Shown here: positions 7,927-15,786 of the stretch, piece by piece
Layout of the letters: each line of letters opens with the position of its first letter
Numbering within the stretch: the first letter of the stretch is position 1
From: JAADHX01 sp964569385
GTDB taxonomy: Bacteria > Actinomycetota > Acidimicrobiia > Acidimicrobiales > Poriferisodalaceae
Assembly: GCA_964569385.1 (NCBI GenBank)
Contig: CAZMUM010000016.1
Coordinates: forward strand, 36,756-100,755
Direction of reading: 5' to 3'
Length of the DNA stretch: 64,000 nucleotides
The notes under the pieces: generated by a model
What the model was told of the DNA's origin: nothing
What the model saw: the letters and a program-made list of their open reading frames with translations, nothing else
The model's database searches: none
Translations under genes and position numbers: made by a program

Positions 7927-8451
7927 ATGACCCGCACTCATTCCACACCACTCGCCGAAATCAAATACGAAAGCCCTGTCGGTTCGCTCGCCGTCATTGT
8001 CAGTGAGGTCGGCCTTGCCGCCGTGCTTTGGCCGACCGAGAGCGAGGGACGGGTCGTGCTTGCCGCCACCGGCACCAGATCATCGAGCCATGACCGGGTG
8101 ATCGATGTTGTCACCAAACAGCTCGATGAGTACTTCGCCGGGACACTCACGAAGTTCGACGTTCCGTTGGACACTGTAGGCACCGACTTTCAGCAGGCCG
8201 TTTGGGCCAAGCTGTACGAGATCGACTTTGGCACCACCAAGACCTATGGAGAGGTTGCAGCATCGTTAGGTAGCCCAAAGGCAAGTCGGGCCGTCGGCGC
8301 CGCTACCGGAAAGAACCCGATCTCGATCATCGTGCCATGCCACCGCGTAGTAGGCGCGACCGGGGCCCTCACCGGGTTCGCAGGCGGCCTCAAGACCAAA
8401 CGAATCCTCCTCGAACACGAGGGCCACACCGCCGCAACCCTCGGTTGCTAA
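7927..8451 (+). CDS. ogt: Methylated-DNA--protein-cysteine methyltransferase
   Basis: Transfers the methyl group from O6-methylguanine in DNA to its own cysteine, a suicide repair reaction. The 174-residue protein has the active-site PCHRV motif (Cys138), the upstream DNA-binding helix with TTKTYGEVAASLGSP and RAVGAA (arginine finger), and the C-terminal GFAGGL turn. The length fits Ogt. The Ada-type protein encoded divergently has no such domain, so the two genes together supply what a single Ada does in enterics. Confidence 0.95.
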   Translation: MTRTHSTPLAEIKYESPVGSLAVIVSEVGLAAVLWPTESEGRVVLAATGTRSSSHDRVIDVVTKQLDEYFAGTLTKFDVPLDTVGTDFQQAVWAKLYEIDFGTTKTYGEVAASLGSPKASRAVGAATGKNPISIIVPCHRVVGATGALTGFAGGLKTKRILLEHEGHTAATLGC

Positions 8452-8566
8452 CCGGCTTCTCACTCTCACAGCCACATCCACTGGGTTCGAGCGACAATCC
8501 GATAGCCACTCCTGTCACCGGCATCTGTTCGCCGGCGGACGTTTCCCGGTGACGGTGGTGGTCTTT

Positions 8567-8989
8567 CTAGTCGAGGTGGCGGGCAAACCAGAGCTGGGCT
8601 ATGGCGAAGTCGAGTACGCCGACGGCTACAAAACCAAGGAACACCTTGCCACCAGTGCTGACCAGGTCGGCGACGATCACAACGACGGTTCCGAGGACCC
8701 AAGCGATGTCGCCGACAGCGATTAGTCGGCTCTGTTGGCCTAGCCGTCGGTGGGCGCGGCTTGCCACAGCAGCCACCCGAACCGCAAACAACAGAAGGCC
8801 GATCGAGAGACCTACAACAACGCCGACGTGAACTTCGAGTAGGTCGGCAAAGTAGCCAGCAGCAACGATTCCTGCGATAGCTGAGATGGCAGATGTAGCG
8901 GCGTTCAGCTTAAGAACCAAACGCAGACGGCGCTTGGATGTCGCGGACTGGTTGGCTAGCTCCGATGAAACGGATGCGGTGGCGGTCAT
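8567..8989 (-). CDS. Four-helix membrane protein of unknown function
   Basis: A 140-residue protein: a polar N-terminus of about 22 residues, then four hydrophobic helices (about 25-45, 53-75, 90-110 and 114-134). I do not recognise a family. The ATG at 8989 is preferred over the upstream ATG at 9046 because the extra stretch is highly charged and overlaps the palindrome at 9043-9063. It is divergent from the XRE-type regulator, which may control it. Confidence 0.65.
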   Translation of the reverse strand: MTATASVSSELANQSATSKRRLRLVLKLNAATSAISAIAGIVAAGYFADLLEVHVGVVVGLSIGLLLFAVRVAAVASRAHRRLGQQSRLIAVGDIAWVLGTVVVIVADLVSTGGKVFLGFVAVGVLDFAIAQLWFARHLD

Positions 8990-9042
8990 GGTTCTCCCGT
9001 GGGTTGTGCTGCCCTCATCTTCGAGAACCCGGCGCTTGAGAT

Positions 9043-9063
9043 CCATGACCTCCTAGGTCATGG
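9043..9063. promoter_or_regulatory. Palindromic operator candidate between membrane protein and XRE regulator
   Basis: CCATGACCT and AGGTCATGG are exact 9-bp reverse-complement arms around a 3-base spacer. The site lies in the 108-base gap between two divergent genes, one of which encodes a HTH regulator, so autoregulation is likely by inference. Confidence 0.6.
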
Positions 9064-9097
9064 CCACAATGTCGTATGGCCTCGTAATGTCAGAGAC

Positions 9098-9880
9098 ATG
9101 TCTGGAGATATTGGAACCATGCTTCGCTCGTGGCGATCACACCGGCGACTTAGCCAGCTCGATCTGGCCAGCCGCGCTGCTGTGTCGACGAGGCATCTCA
9201 GCTGCGTCGAAACCGGGCGATCTCGGCCAAGCCGCGAAATGGTATTGCATCTCGCCGAGAAGCTAGATGTTCCGCTAAGGGCCCGCAATTCACTGCTGTT
9301 AGCCGCCGGGTATGCACCGGCGTTCCAGCACGTCAGCTACCAATCCGAGGCCTTTGCTTCTGTTCGAGCTGTCATCGAGAAGCTAATCGCAGCCCATGAC
9401 CCGCACCCGGCGCTGGTAGTCGATGGTCGTTGGAACCTGCTAGCGATGAACAACGCTGGCTCGTTCTTCGCCAGCCTCGTCGACGAACGACTGCTCGTCA
9501 CAAACCCGAACGCATTGTTCCTAACCTTGCATCCCGAAGGCTTCATTCGACACGCCAAGAACCCCGGACGCATGGCGCGTGATCTAACGGCCAGACTCCG
9601 CCGCCAAGTTGAGCAGACTGGCGATAGCGGCCTGAAGGACCTCTTGGCCGCGATTGAGGAGTTCCCGTGTCAGGTCGATGCGGCCGCCGTCGTCGATGAG
9701 CCCCATTCGGATCTGGTTATGCCGGTCGATCTCGTCGTCGATGGCACCGAGTTGGCATTCATCTCGACCATCACCACTTTCGGCGCGCCACTCGACGTGT
9801 TGCCGTCGGAGTTGGCCATCGAGACCTTTCACCCTCTCGACGAGACAACCCGCCAATTCTTGTCCCAGTCCTTCGGCTAG
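9098..9880 (+). CDS. XRE-family regulator with MmyB-like ligand domain
   Basis: The first 60 residues are a classic XRE helix-turn-helix: MLRSWRSHRRLSQLDLA, then AAVSTRHLSCVETGRSRPS, with LRSWR and the 'S..ETG...PS' recognition signature. The remaining 200 residues look like the MmyB-like PAS-type ligand domain: PALVVDGRWNLLAMN, the NALFLTLHPEG stretch, and a C-terminal TFGAPLDV...ELAIETFHPLD segment. The protein is 260 residues from the ATG at 9098; the longer frame from 8999 would cross the palindrome. The ligand is not known. Confidence 0.88.
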   Translation: MSGDIGTMLRSWRSHRRLSQLDLASRAAVSTRHLSCVETGRSRPSREMVLHLAEKLDVPLRARNSLLLAAGYAPAFQHVSYQSEAFASVRAVIEKLIAAHDPHPALVVDGRWNLLAMNNAGSFFASLVDERLLVTNPNALFLTLHPEGFIRHAKNPGRMARDLTARLRRQVEQTGDSGLKDLLAAIEEFPCQVDAAAVVDEPHSDLVMPVDLVVDGTELAFISTITTFGAPLDVLPSELAIETFHPLDETTRQFLSQSFG

Positions 9881-9920
9881 CAACCCCAACTAGTGGCCAC
9901 GCCAGAACACATCCAATACG

Positions 9921-9972
9921 GCAACCAGTGTCGAGGATCGTTGCTCTGGCCCCAATTCTCGACACTGGTTGC
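9921..9972. terminator. Long hairpin between convergent genes
   Basis: Arms GCAACCAGTGTCGAG (9921-9935) and CTCGACACTGGTTGC (9958-9972) are perfect 15-bp complements with a 22-base loop. On the plus strand four T residues follow three bases after the stem. It lies between the stops of the XRE gene and the cobW-like gene, so a termination role is plausible, but the large loop and short T run are not typical. Confidence 0.45.
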
Positions 9973-9977
9973 GGATT

Positions 9978-10841
9978 TTAGGGCAGAACAGCGATAGTTA
10001 CTACGCCGGTTTGCGCGCTGGAGTTGGGGCTGGTGGCGACTATTCGGTGGCGGCGGCCCACTACATCGAGGCGCCAGTGCGTGCCATCGGTGCAGGCAAC
10101 GATGCCCTTGGCCCTAACCACGGTTGGCGGAAGGTCTTCGACCCACAGGGCCAGCGAGGCCCGGCTGGCTAGATCTGGGTGCATGGTCGAAACCACGTGA
10201 GGAGCCGGTGTGTCGACGGCGACATCGGCGGTTCGTTCGGTGCTTTGAACTCCCAGCACGATGCTCGCGTCCAGAGTCCCATCGATCGCATCGACGACAG
10301 CAGCTCCGTCGCCGCAGGTAGCTAGAAGTCTGTCTGCGGCTGCCATCGAATCGGCGCTGGCAAGGTCGATCTTGGTCCGAACCAATACGTCGGCCGCTCT
10401 GAGCTGCCGTTCGACGGTGTCTTGGGTTCGGCGATGAGACCAGCGATCGTGTAGCTGATCGACATCAGCGAGAGTAACCACCCCATCAAGACAAAACCCG
10501 GCCGTCGATGCCCATGCCGTAACCCGAGCCGGATCGGCCACTCCGCTGAGTTCGATAACCACATGGTCGGGTCGGGGCCGAGCTCTGATCTCGTCGAGGG
10601 CCGAAACGAATCCGTCGGTCAGGCTGCAACACACACACCCGTTGGTCAACTCGATGACACCATCGGTGCGGCGTGCCAGTAGCTCGGCATCGACGGCAAT
10701 GTCGCCAACGTCGTTGACCATCACCGCCAATCGACGATCGGCTGTGGCCAACAGGTAGTTCAGAAGGGTGGTCTTTCCTGCGCCGAGGTAGCCAGACAGA
10801 AACGTTACCGGGACCCGTTGGCCGCCCCATAGCTGAGTCAT
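9978..10841 (-). CDS. CobW/COG0523-family GTPase
   Basis: G3E-class GTPases of this family act as metallochaperones or cofactor insertion factors. The 287-residue protein has a P-loop GYLGAGKTT (residues 17-25), the metal-binding GCVCC motif (68-72), the SGVADP switch area, and a TKIDL guanine-specificity motif. The C-terminal CobW_C region (about 215-280) includes the 'VVRAKGIVAC' strand. Low Zn is a common trigger for COG0523 members, but the metal cannot be told here and I see no Zur box. Confidence 0.88.
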   Translation of the reverse strand: MTQLWGGQRVPVTFLSGYLGAGKTTLLNYLLATADRRLAVMVNDVGDIAVDAELLARRTDGVIELTNGCVCCSLTDGFVSALDEIRARPRPDHVVIELSGVADPARVTAWASTAGFCLDGVVTLADVDQLHDRWSHRRTQDTVERQLRAADVLVRTKIDLASADSMAAADRLLATCGDGAAVVDAIDGTLDASIVLGVQSTERTADVAVDTPAPHVVSTMHPDLASRASLALWVEDLPPTVVRAKGIVACTDGTHWRLDVVGRRHRIVATSPNSSAQTGVVTIAVLP

Positions 10842-10881
10842 GGATACATCGCTGGGGGAACATCAGCGGGTTCGCGTCGCA

Positions 10882-12540
10882 TCAGTGGTTCAGGTGGACC
10901 ACGCCACCCACGACAGTCCCGACCACACCAATATCTTTGATATGAATCGGATCGACGTCGCGAGGGTCGGCTTCAAGGGCGACCATGTCGGCGAACTTCC
11001 CGGCATGTAGCGACCCGATCTCGTGGTCCATGCGCAGCTGATGAGCAGCATCGATGGTCACGGCGCGAAGGGCGGCGTCGACGTCGATACGTTCTTCGGG
11101 ACCAAGAACGCGTCCCGTTGCGGTTAGTCGGTTAACCGCACACCACATCGTGTGAAGGTGGCCGAGCGGAGTGATCGAAGCATCGGAGTGGATGGAAAAC
11201 CGGACTCCCTCCCGTTTGGCGGTAGCACACGCGTTCATCCGTTTGGCCCGCTCTGGACCGACGGTGAGGTCGTGGTGCTGGTCACCCCAGTAAAAGATGT
11301 GATTCGAAAAGATGTTGGCGTTGAGCCCAAGCGCGGCCATCTGCCGGTACTGGGAAGGTGTTGTCAGCTGACAGTGTTGGACGGTGTAGCGGTGATCGAG
11401 TTGCGGGTGGACCCGCTCGGCTTCTGCCATTACTTCGATGAACAAATCGACGGCTTCGTCGCCGTTGCAATGCACATGAACAAGTACGCCGACGCGGTGG
11501 CAAGCTAACAACACGTCGCGGAATGCCTCTGGGGTGTAGAGCCAGATTCCGTTCTCGTGGCCGCCGACGTAGCCGGGCCAGTTGAGCCTGGCAGTGAACC
11601 CTTGAATCGACCCATCGAGGACGATCTTCACCGACCCGAACCTGATCCGCTCGGTGGACTCGTCGGCTATGGCGACAACTGCGGCAGCAAAGTCGTCGGC
11701 TGTTTCGTAGTTGCCGTGGCTTGCGTTGTGGAACATCACCACCCGGGTTGGGTAGGTGTCTTTCATCACGGCATCTCGCCAGGTCGAGCGCAGTTGTTCT
11801 ATGGACAGGTTCGCCCCGCCAAGCTCGGTTACGGTCGTGCAACCAGCCCGGCGAGCCATTAACCCGAGCCGCTCAATGGCCTCGGGTTCGTTGAGGGCTG
11901 TTCCGATTCGGCGCATCGCGGTCAACGCCAGCGTCATGGCCGCCGGTTCTTGGAGTTCGCCTATCGGGCGGCCGTCGCTGTCGCATGGCACACCTTCCAT
12001 ATCGATGCCGTCGGCGAATCCTTCGAACTCCATCAGTGCTGTGTTGACCGTTGCTAGATGCCCGCTGGCGTGAAAGAGACAGATCGGACGCGTTTCGCTG
12101 ACGGCGTCGAGGTGGCGACCGACCATGCGTTCACCATCTAGATAGATGGGGTCGAAACCCCAAACAATCAACTGCTCGTCAGGGTCGGACATAGCGCCCT
12201 CAAGCTCGCGCAGCCGGGTTATGAGGGCATCAATCGACTTCAGGCCCTGTCGCACTACCCCATCTGGGCCTTGACGGTCGAAGAAGCCGACGTACTCGAA
12301 TGCCCAGATGCCTCCTTCGAGGTGGTGAGAGTGAGCCTCGACAAACCCTGGGTACAACACGTGATCGGCGAAGGTGTCGTCGAAGGTGAAGTCACCCCAT
12401 ATCGACATCTCGTCCACAGAACCAACAGCAAGGATCCGGCCGTCGCGCACTGCGATGGCCTCAGCTGCGGGATTGGCAGGCTCCATCGTCACAATGCGAC
12501 TGGCGCGGTACACAACTACTTCGCCTACAGACGTGGCGCT
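10882..12540 (-). CDS. YtcJ-type metal-dependent amidohydrolase
   Basis: A 552-residue protein of the amidohydrolase 3 group. The metal-binding HSH follows FVEA near residue 65. Further metal or active-site residues appear in VHVHCNGDEA, the VQHCQL segment and IHSDAS...PLGHLHTMW near the C-terminus. The KFADMVALEADP segment is the usual return strand to the N-terminal beta sandwich. The substrate is not predictable. The frame starts at 12558, but the ATG at 12540 just before the first beta strand is also possible and preferred. Confidence 0.88.
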   Translation of the reverse strand, partial: SATSVGEVVVYRASRIVTMEPANPAAEAIAVRDGRILAVGSVDEMSIWGDFTFDDTFADHVLYPGFVEAHSHHLEGGIWAFEYVGFFDRQGPDGVVRQGLKSIDALITRLRELEGAMSDPDEQLIVWGFDPIYLDGERMVGRHLDAVSETRPICLFHASGHLATVNTALMEFEGFADGIDMEGVPCDSDGRPIGELQEPAAMTLALTAMRRIGTALNEPEAIERLGLMARRAGCTTVTELGGANLSIEQLRSTWRDAVMKDTYPTRVVMFHNASHGNYETADDFAAAVVAIADESTERIRFGSVKIVLDGSIQGFTARLNWPGYVGGHENGIWLYTPEAFRDVLLACHRVGVLVHVHCNGDEAVDLFIEVMAEAERVHPQLDHRYTVQHCQLTTPSQYRQMAALGLNANIFSNHIFYWGDQHHDLTVGPERAKRMNACATAKREGVRFSIHSDASITPLGHLHTMWCAVNRLTATGRVLGPEERIDVDAALRAVTIDAAHQLRMDHEIGSLHAGKFADMVALEADPRDVDPIHIKDIGVVGTVVGGVVHLNH

Positions 12541-12659
12541 CATGGCTAGCTTCCTCACGTTGGTCCCAGCTGAAGCGATCGCTTAGGCATGGCGAAATGT
12601 AGCTCACCTGGGACGAAGGACCCTTGTCGACAATCGCGGTTGGCAAGCATCATTGACCA

Positions 12660-13562
12660 ATGACCTCTGGATTCAAGAACAACGCTGACAGTGTCTCGGC
12701 CATCGCCGTGGGTATCGACGGTGGTCCAAGTTCGATTGCGGCTCTCGAGTGGGCGCTGGCAACCGACGTCTCGTGGGGCCCAGTTACGCCGGTAGCCGCA
12801 TGGCATCTTGCGAGGTGGCGCAAAATTGCGGCTGGACCGGCCACATCAATGCTTGCAGTCGGCGAAGAACTCGAGATCGCCGCAATGATCGATGCGATGA
12901 CCAGAGACCTCTCACCAGAAGATCAGGACAGGATCACCGAACCGTTGATCATCGAGGGGTCGCCGGGAGGCGTCCTAGCCGCCGCCGGAGAACATAGCGG
13001 GCTCCTCGTTGTGGGCACCCGAAGTCGTGGCGCAGTCGCCGATACCGTCCTGGGTTCGGTGTCGGTCGACTGCGCCGCACAGGCTCTCGGACCGGTTGTT
13101 GTCGTTCCAGAGTCCGCGGGTGTTGCCGACGGGCCCGTCGTGGTCGGGATCGATGGTTCTTCCAACTCCGTTGAAGCCCTGCGCTGGGCGATCGATCACT
13201 ACAACACAAGCGTTCCGATCATTGCCCTCGGGTCATGGACCTTTCTTGTGCACGGGGCGTGGCAAGAGTTTCCTGTCGATAACGGCCTCACCGAGGACGA
13301 CACTCGAGCCATCGTCGAAGGCGTCGTGGCCGCGGTCACGGCCGCAGCTGGTGTAGCCCTCGGCAGGGTTGAGGTGCAGATCGAGAAGGGCGACCCGCGC
13401 ACTGCTCTACACCTCGCCGCGGAGAAGGCTCGCATGTTGGTCCTCGGATCCACGGGAGTCACCGGCTGGAAACACGCCCTGCTCGGGTCGGTTACTACGG
13501 CCCTGCTCCATCAACCCGCAGCGCCGACTGCCGTAATTCCAGCGCGAACAACGCTCGAGTAA
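12660..13562 (+). CDS. Tandem universal stress protein (UspA)
   Basis: Two Usp domains in one 300-residue chain (about 17-150 and 157-298). Each starts with VGIDG.. and ends with the nucleotide-binding pattern: GTRSRGAVADTVLGSVS in the first and LGSTGVTGWKHALLGSVT in the second, both with the G-2x-G-9x-G-S/T spacing for ATP. Tandem Usp proteins are common in Actinomycetota and are linked to stress and dormancy. The convergent gene downstream ends at 13678, with a terminator hairpin between. Confidence 0.92.
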   Translation: MTSGFKNNADSVSAIAVGIDGGPSSIAALEWALATDVSWGPVTPVAAWHLARWRKIAAGPATSMLAVGEELEIAAMIDAMTRDLSPEDQDRITEPLIIEGSPGGVLAAAGEHSGLLVVGTRSRGAVADTVLGSVSVDCAAQALGPVVVVPESAGVADGPVVVGIDGSSNSVEALRWAIDHYNTSVPIIALGSWTFLVHGAWQEFPVDNGLTEDDTRAIVEGVVAAVTAAAGVALGRVEVQIEKGDPRTALHLAAEKARMLVLGSTGVTGWKHALLGSVTTALLHQPAAPTAVIPARTTLE

Positions 13563-13583
13563 CCGATCCCAAAAAACGAGAGC

Positions 13584-13618
13584 GGCCGGCCGTTGTCCGA
13601 GGAGAACAACGACCGGCC
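13584..13618 (-). terminator. Rho-independent terminator of the downstream minus-strand gene
   Basis: Stem GGCCGGCCGTTGT/ACAACGACCGGCC (12 of 13 positions pair, plus one G-T) with a 9-base loop. On the minus strand it is followed, eight bases later, by six T residues (13571-13576). It lies between convergent genes and points to the end of the secreted repeat protein transcript. Confidence 0.75.
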
Positions 13619-13677
13619 AGTCAGCCTGTTGGAGGGAGAACAGGACATGTTGGTTGTGGTGGGCATCCAAAACGGAC

Positions 13678-14445
13678 TCACGCAGAGGCATCACCAGGCG
13701 CACCAGCCGGGACGCCACCGGGTCGGCCTTGACCGCGTTGGCCCTGGCCTCGCCGACCCTGATCGCCTTCGCCGTTGAGGCGATCGGTAACTCGCGCTAC
13801 GAAGGTCTCAGCATCGAAGTTCTGAGCCAGCCGAGAATCCGGATTGGCATCGGCACGGGCCTGGGCGTCAGCAACTATCTGGTCGACAATGCTGCCAAGG
13901 TCGACACCCTGCTGGGCGGCCAGATCGGCGATTGTCGAGCCGCCCCTAAGGGCCTCACGAATCTCGATGTTGTCGAGCCCGAGCGCTTCGGCAACTGTGT
14001 CGCCGAAGCCGGGTCCTTGGCGGCCCTGCTGTTGCGAGAGGTCAACTTCACCGTTTGCGGCTGCGGTGAGCCGCTCAGTAAGGGCATCGGCATCGAAGTT
14101 CTGAGCCCGCTTAGAGTCGGGGTTCGCGGCCGCTCGTTCCGAAGCGCCAGCAACCATTTCGGCGATGACGCCGTCGATGTCGACACCGTTAGCTTTGGCG
14201 ATCTCGGCGATCGTCGAGCCACCCTCGATCCCTGCACGAAGTTCGGCGCCATCGAGACCTAGCGCGGTGGCGAAACCACGGACCGGGCCATGGCCTCGAC
14301 GGTCGCGGTGCTGTTCGCGAGCTTCGCTCGTGCTGTCATCGGTCGGTGTGTCGACATCAGTGTCGGTGGTCTGGGCTCCGGCGACGGCAGCACCGCCGAG
14401 GACGAGGCCTGGGATACTCAGAGCAGCAATCAGTTTCTTGTTCAT
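13678..14445 (-). CDS. Secreted protein with two 75-residue helical repeats
   Basis: Starting at the ATG at 14445, the 255-residue protein has a signal peptide (residues 1-24, ending AGAQ) and an acidic, Thr-rich spacer. Two similar units follow (about 54-128 and 140-215). Each has the pattern ALGLD..E.R..+.GGSTIA++A...GVD...++ followed by AxANPDS+.AQNFDA..... and ends in NGE. The 'G.TIAEIA..NGV' element occurs in other actinobacterial secreted proteins of unknown function. The C-terminal 35 residues are Gly/Gln/Arg/Pro-rich and disordered. The longer frame from 14514 would precede the signal peptide and is not used. Confidence 0.72.
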   Translation of the reverse strand: MNKKLIAALSIPGLVLGGAAVAGAQTTDTDVDTPTDDSTSEAREQHRDRRGHGPVRGFATALGLDGAELRAGIEGGSTIAEIAKANGVDIDGVIAEMVAGASERAAANPDSKRAQNFDADALTERLTAAANGEVDLSQQQGRQGPGFGDTVAEALGLDNIEIREALRGGSTIADLAAQQGVDLGSIVDQIVADAQARADANPDSRLAQNFDAETFVARVTDRLNGEGDQGRRGQGQRGQGRPGGVPAGAPGDASA

Positions 14446-14561
14446 GGCTTTGTTCTTCCTGTGGGAGGCCAACCGTTTCGGGCTGGTGGGTTGTTGATGC
14501 AGATCACTCTGCACGGCAACCCTGAAGCCAAGTTGAGACAGCAGTTAAGAAAGTGTGAGGA

Positions 14562-15638
14562 TCACCCAGTCCGGGCAGCACCTCTGAGGGCCGCGAGGGC
14601 GGCAACCTTGCCAGCGGCAGACTGGGCTTGCACCACGTAGAACAGAGCCTCTCGGGCCAACCGCTGTGCTGGATGCTCAATCGTGGCCCCCAACCCGCTT
14701 ACTGCAGCGAGCAACGCAGTAGTCAAACGTTGCACCACGAGGATGCACTCTGACCGGGTGGCGGCGATTTGACCGACGTCGCCCGCCTGCTCGTCAACCA
14801 ACAACGATGCAGACTCGGATCTGACCACCGTTTCAGACCAGAGTTCAGCAAAGTGTCCGTCGGTATCGCCTCCCTTTTTGGTCAAGAGCTCCAGCGCTTT
14901 GTCGCCAATTCCGAGACAAAGCGGATTCGGTCGAACCGAAATGCGCTGGTCGAAGGATTGCCACGAGGCGTAGGACTGCACGGCGATGACGTCGCGTTCG
15001 GGAACAACCACGCCATCGAACCGAAGCCTGACGGTCGAGGTTGCGTTGAGCACCATGAACTTCATCGGTCTCGACGGAACCATCAGCTGAGAGCCAACCC
15101 CAGGAACCAAAACCCAAACCAGCTCACCGGCTTCGCTAACCGCGGCGACTGAGAAGGCCTTGGCGTGCCCCCACGAGGTCACCCAAGGGGCCTCGCCATC
15201 AAGTCGCCAGCCGTTGGAGGTTCGCCTCGCAATGATCGCAGGTGGTCCAGGGCGGCGAATATGGGCGAAGGCAGTACCTCCGAGAACATCGGTAGCCAGG
15301 GCTTCGAGCCAACGCTGCCGCAGGTCGGCATTCTCGCTCTTTGCCACCGCGCCCACAAGGCTGTGGTGCTGTGCGAACGAGAACGCCGTCGCACCACATG
15401 CGCCACCCAGCAGACGCATGACGTCCCGCGCCTGTGCGGGTTGGAGTCCGAGGCCGCCAAGTTCGCTTGGCACCACCATCGAATAAAGGCCAACCTCGCT
15501 GATGGCGGCAAGGTTCTCAGCTGGAATCGTTGAGGCCTGGTCGACGCTCGCGGCGTTGTTCGTCAGCAAACCTATGACCGAGGCCTGGGTCTGGTCCAGT
15601 AGCTGCTGAAACCGACCCTGCTCAACCATTTCGACCAC
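14562..15638 (-). CDS. Acyl-CoA dehydrogenase-like flavoprotein
   Basis: The 358-residue protein follows the acyl-CoA dehydrogenase fold. It has an N-terminal helical domain with VVPSELGGLGL (about 54-64) and GACGATAFSFAQHHSLV, then a middle beta domain with a substituted substrate loop (TAFAHIRRPGPP, WRLDGEAPWVTSW). The C-terminal helical domain is about 235-355. This group also contains flavin-dependent monooxygenases and desulfurases such as those acting on sulfur compounds or nitroalkanes. The usual dehydrogenase catalytic Glu is not obvious, so the reaction is open. A GTG at 15638 and an ATG at 15629 are both possible starts. Confidence 0.78.
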   Translation of the reverse strand: MVEMVEQGRFQQLLDQTQASVIGLLTNNAASVDQASTIPAENLAAISEVGLYSMVVPSELGGLGLQPAQARDVMRLLGGACGATAFSFAQHHSLVGAVAKSENADLRQRWLEALATDVLGGTAFAHIRRPGPPAIIARRTSNGWRLDGEAPWVTSWGHAKAFSVAAVSEAGELVWVLVPGVGSQLMVPSRPMKFMVLNATSTVRLRFDGVVVPERDVIAVQSYASWQSFDQRISVRPNPLCLGIGDKALELLTKKGGDTDGHFAELWSETVVRSESASLLVDEQAGDVGQIAATRSECILVVQRLTTALLAAVSGLGATIEHPAQRLAREALFYVVQAQSAAGKVAALAALRGAARTG

Positions 15639-15786
15639 GCTAGGGCACCCGGTCGACTCCGACGCCCAGGGTGGCCTCTAACCGTTCTTCTTGAGGCTCT
15701 TGTCGTAGGCAGCCGCACCCTTTTGCACGTGTTTGGCGATGAACCCGATGACGCGCCGCTGACGTCTATCTGCTCGACTAGGTGTA

